In this document: positions 20,675-30,414 of the stretch, one piece after another | Layout of the letters: each line of letters begins with the position of its first letter | How positions within the stretch are numbered: the first letter of the stretch is position 1 | Source of the DNA: Aurantimonas manganoxydans SI85-9A1 | GTDB lineage: Bacteria > Pseudomonadota > Alphaproteobacteria > Rhizobiales > Rhizobiaceae | Length of the DNA stretch: 64,000 bases | Assembly: GCF_000153465.1 (NCBI RefSeq) | Contig: NZ_CH672387.1 | Span: 1,143,180 to 1,207,179, forward strand | Direction: 5' to 3' | Notes under the pieces: generated by a model | Told to the model about the DNA's origin: nothing | The model's input: only the letters and a program-made list of their open reading frames with translations | Databases searched by the model: none | Program-made: the position numbers and the translations under genes

Positions 20675-21148
20675 TCAGAGCGCCCGGGCGAGCGAGGCCG
20701 CAAGGAAGCGCAGCCAGCGCCGGCCCTCGGGGCGGACACGCCAGGCGACCAGCGCGCCGGCGGCGGCGTTCTCGCCGTCGCGCAGCACCGCGAGAAGGCG
20801 CAACAGCCAGATCTCGTCGTCCGAGGCCTGTTTCGCGCCGGGACGGTAGAACACCATCTCGCGCAGGCTCTGGCCGGACAGGCCGCGGAAGAAGGCGATG
20901 GCGAAGCGCTCCAGAGAGACGTTCTCCTCGCCGGCGAGAAGGAAGCAGGCCCGTTCGAGATCGGGCTTCGGGGCGAGCCGGCTGCGCAGCGCGAACCAGC
21001 GCAGGCGATTCAGCTCGTCGCGTTCGGCATCGGTGAGCTGGGGCGCGGCGGGACGGACCGTCGGGCAATTGCCGCCGGGAAAGGCGAGGATTCGCGCCGG
21101 GGCGCGCCCGGATGAGGGAAGAGTCTCGGGCAGGGGCAGTGCAGACAT
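20675..21148 (-). CDS. Conserved-looking protein of unknown function, Irr-box associated
   Basis: Soluble protein of 157 residues that I do not recognise. A Pro/Gly-rich N-terminus (1-38) leads into a helical body rich in Leu, Arg and Trp (ELNRLRWFALRSRLAPKPDL, later EIWLLRLLAVLRDGENAAAG). There is no signal peptide or membrane segment, and only two cysteines. Codon use is like its neighbours. It lies just upstream of dps on the same strand, and an Irr-box-like site 65 bases before its start points to iron control. Confidence 0.65.
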   Translation of the reverse strand: MSALPLPETLPSSGRAPARILAFPGGNCPTVRPAAPQLTDAERDELNRLRWFALRSRLAPKPDLERACFLLAGEENVSLERFAIAFFRGLSGQSLREMVFYRPGAKQASDDEIWLLRLLAVLRDGENAAAGALVAWRVRPEGRRWLRFLAASLARAL

Positions 21149-21212
21149 TCAGGCAACCGCGTTCTGTAAGAAGACCGCGCCGGGAACCCGCGACAGGGAA
21201 TCGCACCCGACG

Positions 21213-21229
21213 TCTCGAACCGTTCTAAA
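21213..21229. promoter_or_regulatory. Irr-box-like site between divergent genes
   Basis: TCTCGAA-CCG-TTCTAAA: the right half matches the Irr consensus at 7 of 7, the left at 5 of 7. It sits between the orphan 157-residue gene and the second DUF1289 gene and could serve both. Confidence 0.6.
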
Positions 21230-21347
21230 CTTGACAACCACTTTCATCTATTCATAGCAGACCGGGAATGGAAGGGAAGTGCCGCAGGCCGGATCGGGAC
21301 CGCCGCGTCATTCGTCCCTTCGCCATCCGACCATCACAGGAGCGCCC

Positions 21348-21626
21348 GTGGCCAAACGTTGGGCCGATGCCCCGTCCCCGTGCATCGATATCTGCAAATA
21401 CAAGGATGGCGGCCGCTGCATCGGCTGCGCCATGACCAAGCCGGAAAAGAAGCGGTTCAAGCGGCTGGACGGCAAGGCCGAGAAGAAGGCGTTCTTCCGC
21501 ACCCTTGCCGAGCGGCTGGTCAGGGCCGGGCGCTACGATCGCTGGGCGCATGTCTATCGGCGCAAATGCGACAAGAAGGATCAGCCGTGCCCGCTCGACA
21601 AGCTGGAGGTGCCGGCCGAGGCGTGA
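21348..21626 (+). CDS. DUF1289 cysteine-rich protein, copy 2
   Basis: Paralogue of the protein at 19680, 92 residues, with PCIDICKYKDGGRCIGC carrying cysteines 12, 16, 24 and 27 in the same C-x3-C-x7-C-x2-C spacing, and a second pair in RRKCDKKDQPC. It is more basic than copy 1. The GTG at 21348 with AGGAG eight bases upstream is the likely start; an in-frame GTG at 21279 is less well placed. The function is unknown for the family. A strong terminator follows 68 bases downstream. Iron control is inferred from the Irr-box-like site upstream. Confidence 0.8.
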   Translation: MAKRWADAPSPCIDICKYKDGGRCIGCAMTKPEKKRFKRLDGKAEKKAFFRTLAERLVRAGRYDRWAHVYRRKCDKKDQPCPLDKLEVPAEA

Positions 21627-21694
21627 TCGCGCGGGGCGGAAACGGTTGAGAGATCGATTCCGGACCATCCGGCAATGCTTTGTGCTCACACGGC

Positions 21695-21731
21695 AAAAAG
21701 GCGGCGCGCCAGCCAGGCGCGCCGCCTTTTT
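21695..21731. terminator. Bidirectional rho-independent terminator
   Basis: An 11-base perfect stem (GGCGGCGCGCC with its complement), a 5-base loop, five A before and five T after. It separates the DUF1289 gene from the convergent RND operon. Confidence 0.93.
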
Positions 21732-21774
21732 CGTGGGATGAACCGGTTCGCGAGGCGAACGGCCGGGCCGGAGG

Positions 21775-24700
21775 CTATTCGGCCGGCGCCGGTGCCGGCG
21801 TCGCTGCGCCATCGTCGCCGGAGGTCGGGGCCGCGTGGCTGCCGCGGGACGGCTGCTTGCGGGCGAGCAGCTTGTAGAACAGCGGGATGAAGAAGATCGC
21901 GACGAAGGTCGCCGCGAGCATTCCGCCGATGACGCCGGTGCCGATGGAGTGGCGACTGGCCGAGCCGGCGCCGGTGGAGATCGCCAGCGGCACGACGCCC
22001 AGGATGAAGGCGAGCGACGTCATGACGATCGGCCGGAAGCGCAGCTTGGCGCCCTGCAGCGCGGCGTCGAAGGCCGACAGACCCTCCTCGCGTTTCAGCA
22101 CCGCGAACTCGACGATCAGGATGGCGTTCTTGGCCGCCAGTCCGACCAGCGTGACGAGGCCGATCTGGAAGTAGACGTCATTGTCGAGGCCACGCAGCCA
22201 GATCGCCAGAAGCGCGCCGAACATGGCGAAGGGCACCGCCAGAAGCACGGCGATGGGCAGCGACCAGCGTTCGTACTGGGCCGACAGGATGAGGAAGACC
22301 ATCAGGATGCCGAAGCCGATGGCGGCGAGCCCGGTGCCGCCCGAGGCGATCTCCTGATAGGCCGACCCGGTCCAGGCGACCTGATAGCCGTCGGGCAGCT
22401 TTTCGGCCGCGATCTCCTGCATGGCCTGCAGCGCCTGTCCCGACGAATAGCCGGGGGCCGGGCCGCCCGAGACCTTGGCCGCGGTGAAGGCGTTGAAGCG
22501 CTCGATGAGGTCCGGGCCGACGATGCGCTCGACCGACAGGAGGGCGTCGAGGGGGATCATCGCGCCGTTGTTGGCCTTGACGTAGACGAAGCGCAGATCC
22601 TGCGGCTTCTCGCGGAAGTCGGATTCGGACTGCAGCGAGACCCGGTAGTTGCGGCCGAGCAGGGTAAAGTCGTTCACATAGAGCGAGCCGAAGGTCGACT
22701 GCATGGTCTCGAAGATCGACGAGATCGGCACGTCCTGCGCCTTGGCCTTCTGGCGGTCGACGTCGATCTGGTACTGCGGGACGTTAGCCGAGAAGGTGGT
22801 GCGCACGCCGGCCAGCTCCGGCCGCTCGGCCGCCGCCGCCACCAGCGCGCTGGTCGCCGCGACCAGTTCCTGGGAGCCGCGGTTCTGCCGGTCCTGCACG
22901 AACAGGTCGAAGCCGCCGGTTGTGGACAGGCCCTGGATCGGCGGCGGGTTGAAGGCCAGGACCATGCCGTCCTGGATGCCGGCATTCATGCCCATGATCG
23001 GGCCGGTGAGGTTGCGGGCGTCGAGCGACGGGTCCTCGCGCTCCGACCAGTCCTTCAGCGTGACGAAGGCCACGCCCGAGCTGGACTTCTGGGTTCCGGC
23101 CAGGAGGTCGAAGCCGGCGAAGGCGACGACGTCGGCGACCGCCGGATGCTCGCGCACATTCGCGCTGACCTGCTCCATCACCTCCGTCGTGCGCGCCAGC
23201 GAGGCGGCCGGCGGCAGGATGGCGATGGCGAAATTGACGCCCTGATCCTCGTCGGGGACTAGCGAGCCGGGGATCGTCTGGAAGAAATAGTAGCTGCCGC
23301 CGACGATGCCGGCGAACAGGACGAGGGCGACGACGGCCCGGCGCATGATGAAGGCAACGCCGGCGCCATAGGCGTTGGTCAGCTTGTCGAAGCCCGTGTT
23401 GAACCAGCGGAACGGCGCCCAGGGCTCGGAATGGCCCTGCTTCAGGAGAAGGCCGCAGAGCGCCGGGGTGAGGGTGAGGGCGACGATGCCCGAGATCACC
23501 ACCGAGACGGCGATGGTCACGGCGAACTGCCGGTACATGGTGCCGGCGAGGCCGCCGAGGAACGCCACCGGGATGAACACGGCGCACAGGACGAGCACGA
23601 TGGCGATCACCGGGCCGGCGACTTCGGTCATCGCCTTGGCGGTGGCGTCCTTGGCGTTGAGCCCCTCGGTGGTCATGATCCGCTCGACATTCTCCAGGAC
23701 CACGATGGCGTCGTCGACGACGATACCGATGGCCAGGACGAGCCCGAACAGGGTGAGGAGATTGATCGAGAAGCCGAGCGCCAGCAGCACGCCGAAGGTG
23801 CCGATGATCGACACCGGGACGGCGAGCATCGGGATCAGCGTCGCCCGGAAGCTCTGCAGGAAGATGAAGACGACGACGAAGACCAGCGCCATGGCCTCGA
23901 TGAAGGTCATGATGACCTCCTCGATGGAGGCCTCGATGAACTTGGTGGTGTCGTAGGGAATGGCGAAGCTGATGCCATCGGGGAAGGAGCCGGAGAGCTC
24001 CTCCATACGGGTGCGCACGCCGCTCAGCGTGTCGAGAGCGTTGGCGCCGGGCTGCAGGTAGATGCCGATGGGCACCGTCGGCGTGCCGTTATAAGTGGCG
24101 TTGAAGCCGTAATCCTGGGCGCCGAGCTCGACCCGCGCGACATCCTTGAGAAGCAGCGAGGAGCCGTTCTCGTCGGAGCGCAGGATGATGTTCTCGAAGG
24201 CCTCGGCGTCGGGCAGACGCCCGGCAGTGGTCACCGAATAGGTGAAGGCGAGGTCGGTGTTGGTGGGCGGCGCGCCGAACTGGCCGGCGGCGAACTGGGC
24301 GTTCTGGTCGCGCACGGCGGTGGCGACGTCGCCCGGCGTCAGGCCGTAGGAGGCCAGTGCGTCGGGCCGCAGCCAGATGCGCATGGAATAGTTGCGGGCC
24401 CCGAAGAGCTGCGCCTCGCCGATGCCCGGCAGGCGCTTGAGCTCGTCAAGGACGTTGAGCAGCGCGTAGTTCGACACATAGGTCGCGTCGTAGCGCGGGT
24501 CCTCCGACGACATGGTCAGAACCGCGAGGATCGACGAGTTCTGCTTGGCGACGGTGACGCCGAGACGCTGGACCTGCTCGGGCAGCGAGGCATTGGCCTG
24601 CTGGACGCGGTTGTTGACGTTGATCGTCGCCTGATCGGGATCGGTGCCGCTGGCGAAGGTGACGGTGATCGTCGCCGTGCCCGTCGAGGAGTTGGTGGAC

Positions 24701-24939
24701 TGCATGTAGAGCATGTCCTCGACGCCGTTGATCTGCTGCTCGATCGGCGCGGAGACGGTCTGGGCGATGGTTTCGGCGCTGGCGCCGGGATAGGAGGCGC
24801 GCACCTGGACCTGCGGCGGCACCAGCTGCGGATACTGCTCGATCGGCAGCGCGCTGATCGACAGCAGGCCACCGAGGGTGATCAGGATCGAGATGACGGC
24901 CGCGAAGATCGGCCGGTCGACGAAGAACCGCGCATTCAT
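21775..24939 (-). CDS. RND multidrug efflux pump inner-membrane subunit (HAE1 family)
   Basis: Proton-driven pump of 1054 residues, the full length of the AcrB/MexB family. The start [19 protein letters not shown] is typical, the proton-relay Asp pair lies in [16 protein letters not shown], and two repeated halves of membrane helices plus porter domains are evident. It overlaps its adaptor gene by 4 bases (ATGA), so the two subunits are translated together. No outer-membrane TolC gene is present here, so a channel encoded elsewhere is expected. A divergent TetR gene probably represses the operon. Confidence 0.95.
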   Translation of the reverse strand: MNARFFVDRPIFAAVISILITLGGLLSISALPIEQYPQLVPPQVQVRASYPGASAETIAQTVSAPIEQQINGVEDMLYMQSTNSSTGTATITVTFASGTDPDQATINVNNRVQQANASLPEQVQRLGVTVAKQNSSILAVLTMSSEDPRYDATYVSNYALLNVLDELKRLPGIGEAQLFGARNYSMRIWLRPDALASYGLTPGDVATAVRDQNAQFAAGQFGAPPTNTDLAFTYSVTTAGRLPDAEAFENIILRSDENGSSLLLKDVARVELGAQDYGFNATYNGTPTVPIGIYLQPGANALDTLSGVRTRMEELSGSFPDGISFAIPYDTTKFIEASIEEVIMTFIEAMALVFVVVFIFLQSFRATLIPMLAVPVSIIGTFGVLLALGFSINLLTLFGLVLAIGIVVDDAIVVLENVERIMTTEGLNAKDATAKAMTEVAGPVIAIVLVLCAVFIPVAFLGGLAGTMYRQFAVTIAVSVVISGIVALTLTPALCGLLLKQGHSEPWAPFRWFNTGFDKLTNAYGAGVAFIMRRAVVALVLFAGIVGGSYYFFQTIPGSLVPDEDQGVNFAIAILPPAASLARTTEVMEQVSANVREHPAVADVVAFAGFDLLAGTQKSSSGVAFVTLKDWSEREDPSLDARNLTGPIMGMNAGIQDGMVLAFNPPPIQGLSTTGGFDLFVQDRQNRGSQELVAATSALVAAAAERPELAGVRTTFSANVPQYQIDVDRQKAKAQDVPISSIFETMQSTFGSLYVNDFTLLGRNYRVSLQSESDFREKPQDLRFVYVKANNGAMIPLDALLSVERIVGPDLIERFNAFTAAKVSGGPAPGYSSGQALQAMQEIAAEKLPDGYQVAWTGSAYQEIASGGTGLAAIGFGILMVFLILSAQYERWSLPIAVLLAVPFAMFGALLAIWLRGLDNDVYFQIGLVTLVGLAAKNAILIVEFAVLKREEGLSAFDAALQGAKLRFRPIVMTSLAFILGVVPLAISTGAGSASRHSIGTGVIGGMLAATFVAIFFIPLFYKLLARKQPSRGSHAAPTSGDDGAATPAPAPAE

Positions 24940-26393
24940 CGGGCGGACTCCGCCGAAGCGTCGCCGTCGCTGGTGGCGCGGCGGGCGTCGGCGCCATCGG
25001 GCAGGGCGGTCAGCGGCACCGGCGGGGCATCCGTGCGGCCGGTTTCGCCGGACGTGCTTCCCGCATCGGCAACGACCTTGTCGTTCGCCGCGTCGACGGC
25101 GCGCTCGATCGCACCCTGCTGTTCGCCATCGGCCTCATTGGCGGGGTCCGCAGCGGCGGGTTCGTCAGCCGCGGCAGGCTCGGGAGCGTCGACTGCGGGG
25201 TCTGCCTCGGCGGCGGGGGCGTCCGTCGCCTGCGCATCGGACTCGCTGCCGGCGGCATCGGCGTTCGCGGCTGCCGGCTGCGGATCGACGGGGGCGCCGG
25301 GACGAACCTTGACGACGCCCTTGATGACCACCTTGTCGCCATCGGCAAGGCCTTCGGAAATGACGATGGAGCCGTCGAGCTCCCGGCCGACGACGACCGG
25401 CCTGACCTCGGCCAGGTTCTCGTCGTTCAGCGTGTAGACGAAAGTGCCCTGCGGCCCCTGCATCAGCGCTTCGGTCGGCAGTTCGATGGCGTTCTCAATG
25501 GACAGGCCCTCGAGCTGCAGGCGCACGAACTGGCCCGGCAGGAGGCGGCTCTCGGGATTGGGCAGGACGGCGCGCGACAGAATCGTGCCGGTCTGCGAAT
25601 CGATCGTCGTCGAGGTGAAGTCGATGGTGCCGGTCTCGCCGTAGGTCTCGCCATCGCCGAACATCAGCGTGACGGTGAGGTCGGACGGCGAGGAGGCGCC
25701 CTGCAACTGGCCGCTCTCGACCAGTTCGCGGATGGAGGCGGCTTCCCTGTCGGCAGCCGAGAAGTTCACATAGACCGGATCGAGGCGGCTGATGCGGGTC
25801 AGCAGGTCGCCGGTGCTCAGAAGGCTGCCCTCGGGCACCTGTTCCAGGCTGGTGACGCCGGCAACCGGCGCCTCGACGGTGGCATAGTCGAGGGAGAGGG
25901 TGGCGGTCTGCAACTGCGCCTCGGCGGCCGCGACCTGCGCTTCGGCGAGTTCGCGCGAGGAGACGGCGTCCTCGAGCGTTGCCTGGCTCGACGCGCCGCT
26001 CTGGGCCAGCTGCCGGGCGCGGGCCTCGGTCCGCTTGGCCTGCCCGAGCTGGGCCTGCGCCTGGAGCACCTGCGCCCTGGCCAGCGCCACCTGCGCCTCG
26101 TAGGTTGCCGGGTCGATGTGGAACAGCAGCGTGCCGGCCTCGACGCGCGAGCCTTCGTCGAAATTGCGTTCGAGCAGGATGCCGCCGACACGGGCGCGCA
26201 CTTCGACCTCGCGGGATGAGGCGACGCGGCCGGCATATTCGTAGGTGACCGGCAGGTTCTTGGTCTTGACCGTCTGCACGGTGACGGCCGGCGGGGGCGG
26301 GGTGCCACCGGCCTGCGCGAAGGCTGCGCTCGCGGCTGCCAGCGAGACGCCGACGCACGCCGTCATGCGCAAAATCAGGTTAAGTCCGCGCAT
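24936..26393 (-). CDS. RND efflux periplasmic adaptor with acidic C-terminal tail
   Basis: Membrane-fusion protein of 485 residues that couples the RND pump to an outer-membrane channel. A signal peptide covers residues 1-26 (ASAAFAQ). The lipoyl halves flank a coiled hairpin ([20 protein letters not shown] region), followed by beta-barrel and membrane-proximal domains to about 365. The last 120 residues are an Ala/Asp/Glu/Pro-rich low-complexity tail not usual in AcrA-type proteins, whose usual length is nearer 390. The ATG at 26393 is chosen; the frame stays open to 27383 across the divergent regulator, which is a shadow. Confidence 0.92.
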   Translation of the reverse strand: MRGLNLILRMTACVGVSLAAASAAFAQAGGTPPPPAVTVQTVKTKNLPVTYEYAGRVASSREVEVRARVGGILLERNFDEGSRVEAGTLLFHIDPATYEAQVALARAQVLQAQAQLGQAKRTEARARQLAQSGASSQATLEDAVSSRELAEAQVAAAEAQLQTATLSLDYATVEAPVAGVTSLEQVPEGSLLSTGDLLTRISRLDPVYVNFSAADREAASIRELVESGQLQGASSPSDLTVTLMFGDGETYGETGTIDFTSTTIDSQTGTILSRAVLPNPESRLLPGQFVRLQLEGLSIENAIELPTEALMQGPQGTFVYTLNDENLAEVRPVVVGRELDGSIVISEGLADGDKVVIKGVVKVRPGAPVDPQPAAANADAAGSESDAQATDAPAAEADPAVDAPEPAAADEPAAADPANEADGEQQGAIERAVDAANDKVVADAGSTSGETGRTDAPPVPLTALPDGADARRATSDGDASAESAR

Positions 26394-26444
26394 TGTAAAA
26401 CCTTTTTCCGGCCGGGCATGCCGCCGCTCTCTTGCATTGCAGCA

Positions 26445-26468
26445 TACATACATCCATAAATGTATCGC
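26445..26468. promoter_or_regulatory. AcrR-type operator between efflux operon and repressor
   Basis: TACATACAT, six bases, ATGTATCGC. The E. coli AcrR site is TACATACAT, six bases, ATGTATGTA, so 16 of 18 arm bases agree. It lies between the divergent adaptor and TetR genes and can control both. Confidence 0.8.
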
Positions 26469-26486
26469 AGCAAGGGAGGCACGGAC

Positions 26487-27158
26487 TTGAGACGCACCAA
26501 GCAGGATGCCCTGCAGACGCGCGAGGCGATTCTCGACGCTGCCGAGACGCTGTTCTACGAAAACGGTGTGGCGGCGACGACCCTCGGGCACATTGCCGCG
26601 AGCGCCGGCCTGACGCGTGGTGCGATCTACTGGCACTTCTCCAACAAGCTCGAACTGTTCCGGGCGATGCAGGAGCGCGCGAAGCTGCCCCAGGAAGAAT
26701 TCTTCGACGAGCAGGCCTGTGCCGGCCGGCGGTCGCTGCAGGACCTCTACGAGAACACGCTGGAGGCGCTCGGCCATCTGGAGCGCGACGAACGGACGCG
26801 CAAGATTCTGACCATTCTCCTGTTCCGCTGCGAATATGTCGGCGAGATGCAGGACGCCATGCTGCGCCGGGCCGACGCCGAGGCCACCATGCACAAGGCG
26901 ATCACCGGCATCTTCGCCGCAGTGCAGATCCGCGGCGAGCTGAAGCACGAATGGCAGCCGAAGGAAGCGGCCACCGCCTATGTCTGCGCGGTGAGCGGGG
27001 TGATCTCGGAATGGCTGCGCTCGGATCGCGGCTTCGACCTGACCGGGGTCGGCGCGCGGGTGGTGCGCAGCGTGATCGCGGGATTTGCCTGTTCGAGCGC
27101 GCGGGTCGCGTGCCTCGAGGAGATGGCGGAGGCGCGAGCCGCGGCGAACCTGAACTGA
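26487..27158 (+). CDS. TetR-family repressor of RND efflux (AcrR/TtgR-like)
   Basis: Repressor of 223 residues. The N-terminal helix-turn-helix (TTLGHIAASAGLTRGAIYWHF) and the beginning MRRTKQDALQTREAILDAAE are close to AcrR/TtgR, and the C-terminal domain fits the multidrug-sensing type. The start is assigned to TTG at 26487 because GGGAGG lies 7 bases upstream and the family begins here. The in-frame ATG at 26460 falls inside the operator and has no ribosome site. It is divergent from the efflux operon and likely autoregulated. Drug binding would release repression. Confidence 0.9.
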   Translation: MRRTKQDALQTREAILDAAETLFYENGVAATTLGHIAASAGLTRGAIYWHFSNKLELFRAMQERAKLPQEEFFDEQACAGRRSLQDLYENTLEALGHLERDERTRKILTILLFRCEYVGEMQDAMLRRADAEATMHKAITGIFAAVQIRGELKHEWQPKEAATAYVCAVSGVISEWLRSDRGFDLTGVGARVVRSVIAGFACSSARVACLEEMAEARAAANLN

Positions 27159-27427
27159 GGGGAGGACGGACGCACGCGCCGCATGGCGCCTGCGGCGAAT
27201 GTTTTCCCCGAACAATGCCGATATTTGGAACGTGCGACGCTGCATTGCGGGACGCGGGGTTCTATCTTCCAGCACGACTGCGATGTAGGCACGGGGCAAG
27301 GATGCTGTCCGGCCTGCCATTCTCCCGACAGCCGGGACCCGATCAATCGTGACGCGGCATCTGTCGTCGCGCGCACCGGACAAGGCCGTCTCGCGCGGTC
27401 GCGGACCATGAAAAGGAACGACGCCTG

Positions 27428-28252
27428 ATGAGTTCTCTCGCCCAACAGCCGGAGCATTCGCCGGAGCCTGCCTTCCCGATTCCCGCCGGCGTCTTTGCCG
27501 AGACGGTGACCAAGGTCACGCACTATACCGACAGCCTGTTCGCCTTCCGCATCACCCGGCCGCAGAGCTTCCGCTTCCGCTCGGGCGAGTTCGTGATGAT
27601 CGGCCTGCCGAACGCGGCCAAGCCGGTCTATCGCGCCTATTCCATCGCCAGCCCGGCTTGGGACGAGGAGCTGGAGTTCTTCTCCATCAAGGTGGCGAAC
27701 GGTCCGTTGACCGAGCATCTGCAGAAGATCCAGGTCGGCGACACGGTGCTGATGCGCAAGAAGCCGACGGGCACGCTCGTCCACGACGCGCTGAAGCCCG
27801 GCAAGCGGCTGTTCCTGTTCTCGACCGGAACCGGCATCGCGCCCTTCGCCTCGGTGATCCGCGACCCGGAGACCTACGAGAAGTTCGACCAGGTGATCCT
27901 GACCCAGACCTGCCGCGGCAACGCCGAGCTGGCCTATGGCCGCGAACTGGTGGAGACGTCGAAGGCCGACGAGCTGATGAGCGAGTTCATCGGCGACAAG
28001 CTGATCTTCCACGCCAGCGCGACCCGCGACGGCGAGACGCGCGGCCACCGGATCACCACGCTGATCGAGAACGGCAAGCTGTTCGAGGATCTCGCCATCG
28101 CGCCGCTCAACCCCGAGACCGACCGGGCGATGATCTGCGGCTCCATGGCGATGCTGAAGGATACGGAAGCGCTGCTGGAAGCCCGCGGCTTCGAGGAGGG
28201 CGCCAACAACAAGCCCGGCACCTTCGTCGTCGAACGCGCCTTCGTGGACTGA
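27428..28252 (+). CDS. fpr: Ferredoxin/flavodoxin-NADP reductase
   Basis: FAD enzyme of 274 residues that exchanges electrons between NADPH and ferredoxin or flavodoxin. The FAD motif RAYS is at 69-72, the NADP-binding GTGIAPFASVIRDPE follows in the middle, CGSMAML is near the end, and the C-terminus is VVERAFVD, typical of bacterial FPR with a short extension. It is monocistronic, preceded by a 270-base gap with no other gene. Roles in oxidative stress and iron-sulfur or heme metabolism fit the iron genes nearby, but this link is inferred. Confidence 0.92.
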   Translation: MSSLAQQPEHSPEPAFPIPAGVFAETVTKVTHYTDSLFAFRITRPQSFRFRSGEFVMIGLPNAAKPVYRAYSIASPAWDEELEFFSIKVANGPLTEHLQKIQVGDTVLMRKKPTGTLVHDALKPGKRLFLFSTGTGIAPFASVIRDPETYEKFDQVILTQTCRGNAELAYGRELVETSKADELMSEFIGDKLIFHASATRDGETRGHRITTLIENGKLFEDLAIAPLNPETDRAMICGSMAMLKDTEALLEARGFEEGANNKPGTFVVERAFVD

Positions 28253-28545
28253 GGACAGCGCCTCCGCTGCCAGGAGCGGCGCGCGTTGACCGACGACTTC
28301 GAACGGGTCGATCATCTGCGGTTTCCCCGCAATGAAGGACCTGCAGGAACGGATGTATTCCGAATGCTTGGGCGCATCAGTTGAATTTGAATGTCAGCTG
28401 TTAGCGTGTCAGCGTAAGTCCGGGGTGTTGTTGGCCCGAAGTCCCTCGTCAATCGGCATGCGCGGCTGCGGAGCGGCCCTCGGAGCAGGGGCGAGCGGCG
28501 CTGGTGCAGCTTGACAGCGCCGGCGCCGGGCGGCACGCCGACCGG

Positions 28546-29685
28546 ATGACGCACGCACCCCATGCCGGACTGAAGGTCCTGGAACTCGCCCGCATCCTGG
28601 CCGGCCCGTGGATCGGCCAGACGCTCGCCGATCTCGGCGCCGACGTGATCAAGGTCGAGAGCCCGGCGGGCGACGACACCCGCGGCTGGGGGCCGCCCTT
28701 CGTCGAGCGGGACGGCGAGCGCACGGCGGCCTATTTCCACGCCTGCAACCGCGGCAAGCGCTCGGTGGTCGCCGATTTCGGCACCGAGGAGGGGCGGGAA
28801 CTGGTGCGGTCGCTGGCGGCCGAGGCGGACGTGCTGATCGAGAACTTCAAGGTCGGCGGGCTGGCGAAGTTCGGCCTCGATTACGAGAGCCTGAAGGCGA
28901 TCAATCCGCGCCTCGTCTATTGCTCGGTCACCGGCTTCGGCCAGGACGGCCCCTATGCGGGCCGGGCCGGCTACGACTTCATGATCCAGGGCATGGGCGG
29001 CATCATGAGCCTGACCGGCGACCCGGCGGGCGAGCCGCAGAAGATCGGCGTCGCCTTCGCCGACATCTTCACCGGACTCTACGGCACTATCGCCATCCAG
29101 GCGGCGCTGGCCGACCGGGAGCGGACCGGGCGCGGGGAATATGTCGACATGGCACTCTACGACTGCATGGCCGGCGTCCTCGCCAACCAGGCGCTGAACT
29201 TCTTCGCCACCGGCGCCGCGCCGTCGCGGCTCGGCAATGCCCATCCCAACATCGTGCCGTATCAGGTGTTTCCGGTGGCCGACGGCCATCTGATCATCGC
29301 CTGCGGCAACGACCGGCAGTTCGCACGGCTCTGCGCCGTCCTCGACCTGTCGCAGCTGTCGGACGATCCGCTCTACGCCACCAACGAGGCGCGGGTCGCC
29401 AACCGGGACGCGCTGACGCCGATTCTGGCCGGGGCGATCGCCGCCTGGCGCCGCGACGATCTTCTGGCCGCTTTGGAGCCGGTGGGCGTGCCGTCGGGGC
29501 CGATCAACGATGTCGCGGACGTCTTCGCCGATCCGCAGATCGTCCATCGCGGCATGCAGATCGCGCCGGGCGGCATGGCGGGCGTGCGCAGCCCGATCAC
29601 CTATGGCGAGGCGGAACTGTCGCTGGAGCGGCCCGCGCCGAAGCTCGGCGAGCACCAGGGCGCGGGCTTCGGCGACGGCGGCTGA
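28546..29685 (+). CDS. CaiB/BaiF family III CoA-transferase
   Basis: Enzyme of 379 residues that moves CoA between carboxylic acids. It has the family start LKVLELARILAGPWIGQTLADLGADVIKVE (split across residues 9-38), and the catalytic aspartate is Asp173 in AFADIFTG. The ATG at 28546 is preferred; a GTG at 28504 would add a poorly conserved tail. It is convergent with the first Liv-type importer, so transport and CoA activation of the same acid are possible but unproven. Substrates cannot be read from sequence. Confidence 0.88.
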   Translation: MTHAPHAGLKVLELARILAGPWIGQTLADLGADVIKVESPAGDDTRGWGPPFVERDGERTAAYFHACNRGKRSVVADFGTEEGRELVRSLAAEADVLIENFKVGGLAKFGLDYESLKAINPRLVYCSVTGFGQDGPYAGRAGYDFMIQGMGGIMSLTGDPAGEPQKIGVAFADIFTGLYGTIAIQAALADRERTGRGEYVDMALYDCMAGVLANQALNFFATGAAPSRLGNAHPNIVPYQVFPVADGHLIIACGNDRQFARLCAVLDLSQLSDDPLYATNEARVANRDALTPILAGAIAAWRRDDLLAALEPVGVPSGPINDVADVFADPQIVHRGMQIAPGGMAGVRSPITYGEAELSLERPAPKLGEHQGAGFGDGG

Positions 29686-29712
29686 CCGCGCCGGCGGACA
29701 GGGCCGGGCTGC

Positions 29713-30414
29713 TCAGACGGCGAGGTGGCTGGAGACGATGTCGGGATCGGCTTCCATCTTGGCGAAGCTGCCGGTGAAGCGGACGGTGCCGGTCTCGATG
29801 ATCACCGCACGGTCGGCGATGGCGCGGGCAAAGCCGAGATTCTGCTCCGACAGAAGCACCGACAGGCCTTCGCGCTTGAGGTCGCGGATCGCCGCGGCCA
29901 TGGCGTCGACGATGACCGGCGCGATGCCCTCGGAGGGTTCGTCGAGCAACAGGGTCCGCGGATTGCCCATCAGGGTGCGGGCGAGGCTGAGCATCTGCTG
30001 TTCGCCGCCGGACAGGCGCCCGCCCTTCTGGCCGCGACGTTCGCCGAGATTGGGGAAGAGGTCGAAGAGCCGCGCCGGCGTCCATGGGGTGTCGGCATCG
30101 GCGGCGACGCGGCGGCCGACCTCGAGGTTCTCCGAGACCGTCAGATCCTTGAAGATGCGCCGGTCTTCCGGGACGTAGCCGAGGCCCAGCCGCGCGATGC
30201 GGTAGGGCGGCAGGCCGGTGATGTCGGCACCGCGATAGCGCACCGAGCCGCGGCGCGGGCGCACGAGGCCCATGGCGCTCTTCAGCGTCGTGGACTTGCC
30301 GGCGCCGTTGCGCCCGACAAGGGCGACGATCTCGCCTTCGTTCACGGTCAGCGACACGCTGTGCAGGATATGGGCGTCGCCGTAGAAGCTGTCGATCGCT
30401 TGCAGTTCAAGCAT
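29713..30414 (-). CDS. livF: Branched-chain-type ABC importer ATPase LivF
   Basis: Second ATPase of the importer, 233 residues. Walker A is GRNGAGKST (38-46), the signature is LSGGEQQM, Walker B is LLLDEPSEG. The start at 30414 overlaps the LivG stop by 8 bases; a longer open frame upstream is LivG read in another frame. It is the last gene of a four-gene operon: binding protein, fused permease, LivG, LivF. Confidence 0.92.
   Translation of the reverse strand: MLELQAIDSFYGDAHILHSVSLTVNEGEIVALVGRNGAGKSTTLKSAMGLVRPRRGSVRYRGADITGLPPYRIARLGLGYVPEDRRIFKDLTVSENLEVGRRVAADADTPWTPARLFDLFPNLGERRGQKGGRLSGGEQQMLSLARTLMGNPRTLLLDEPSEGIAPVIVDAMAAAIRDLKREGLSVLLSEQNLGFARAIADRAVIIETGTVRFTGSFAKMEADPDIVSSHLAV

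Noticed and set aside
24936-27383. Adaptor gene extended upstream to 27383
   Set aside because: The extension runs antisense through the TetR gene and operator, lacks a signal peptide, and the true start at 26393 has one.
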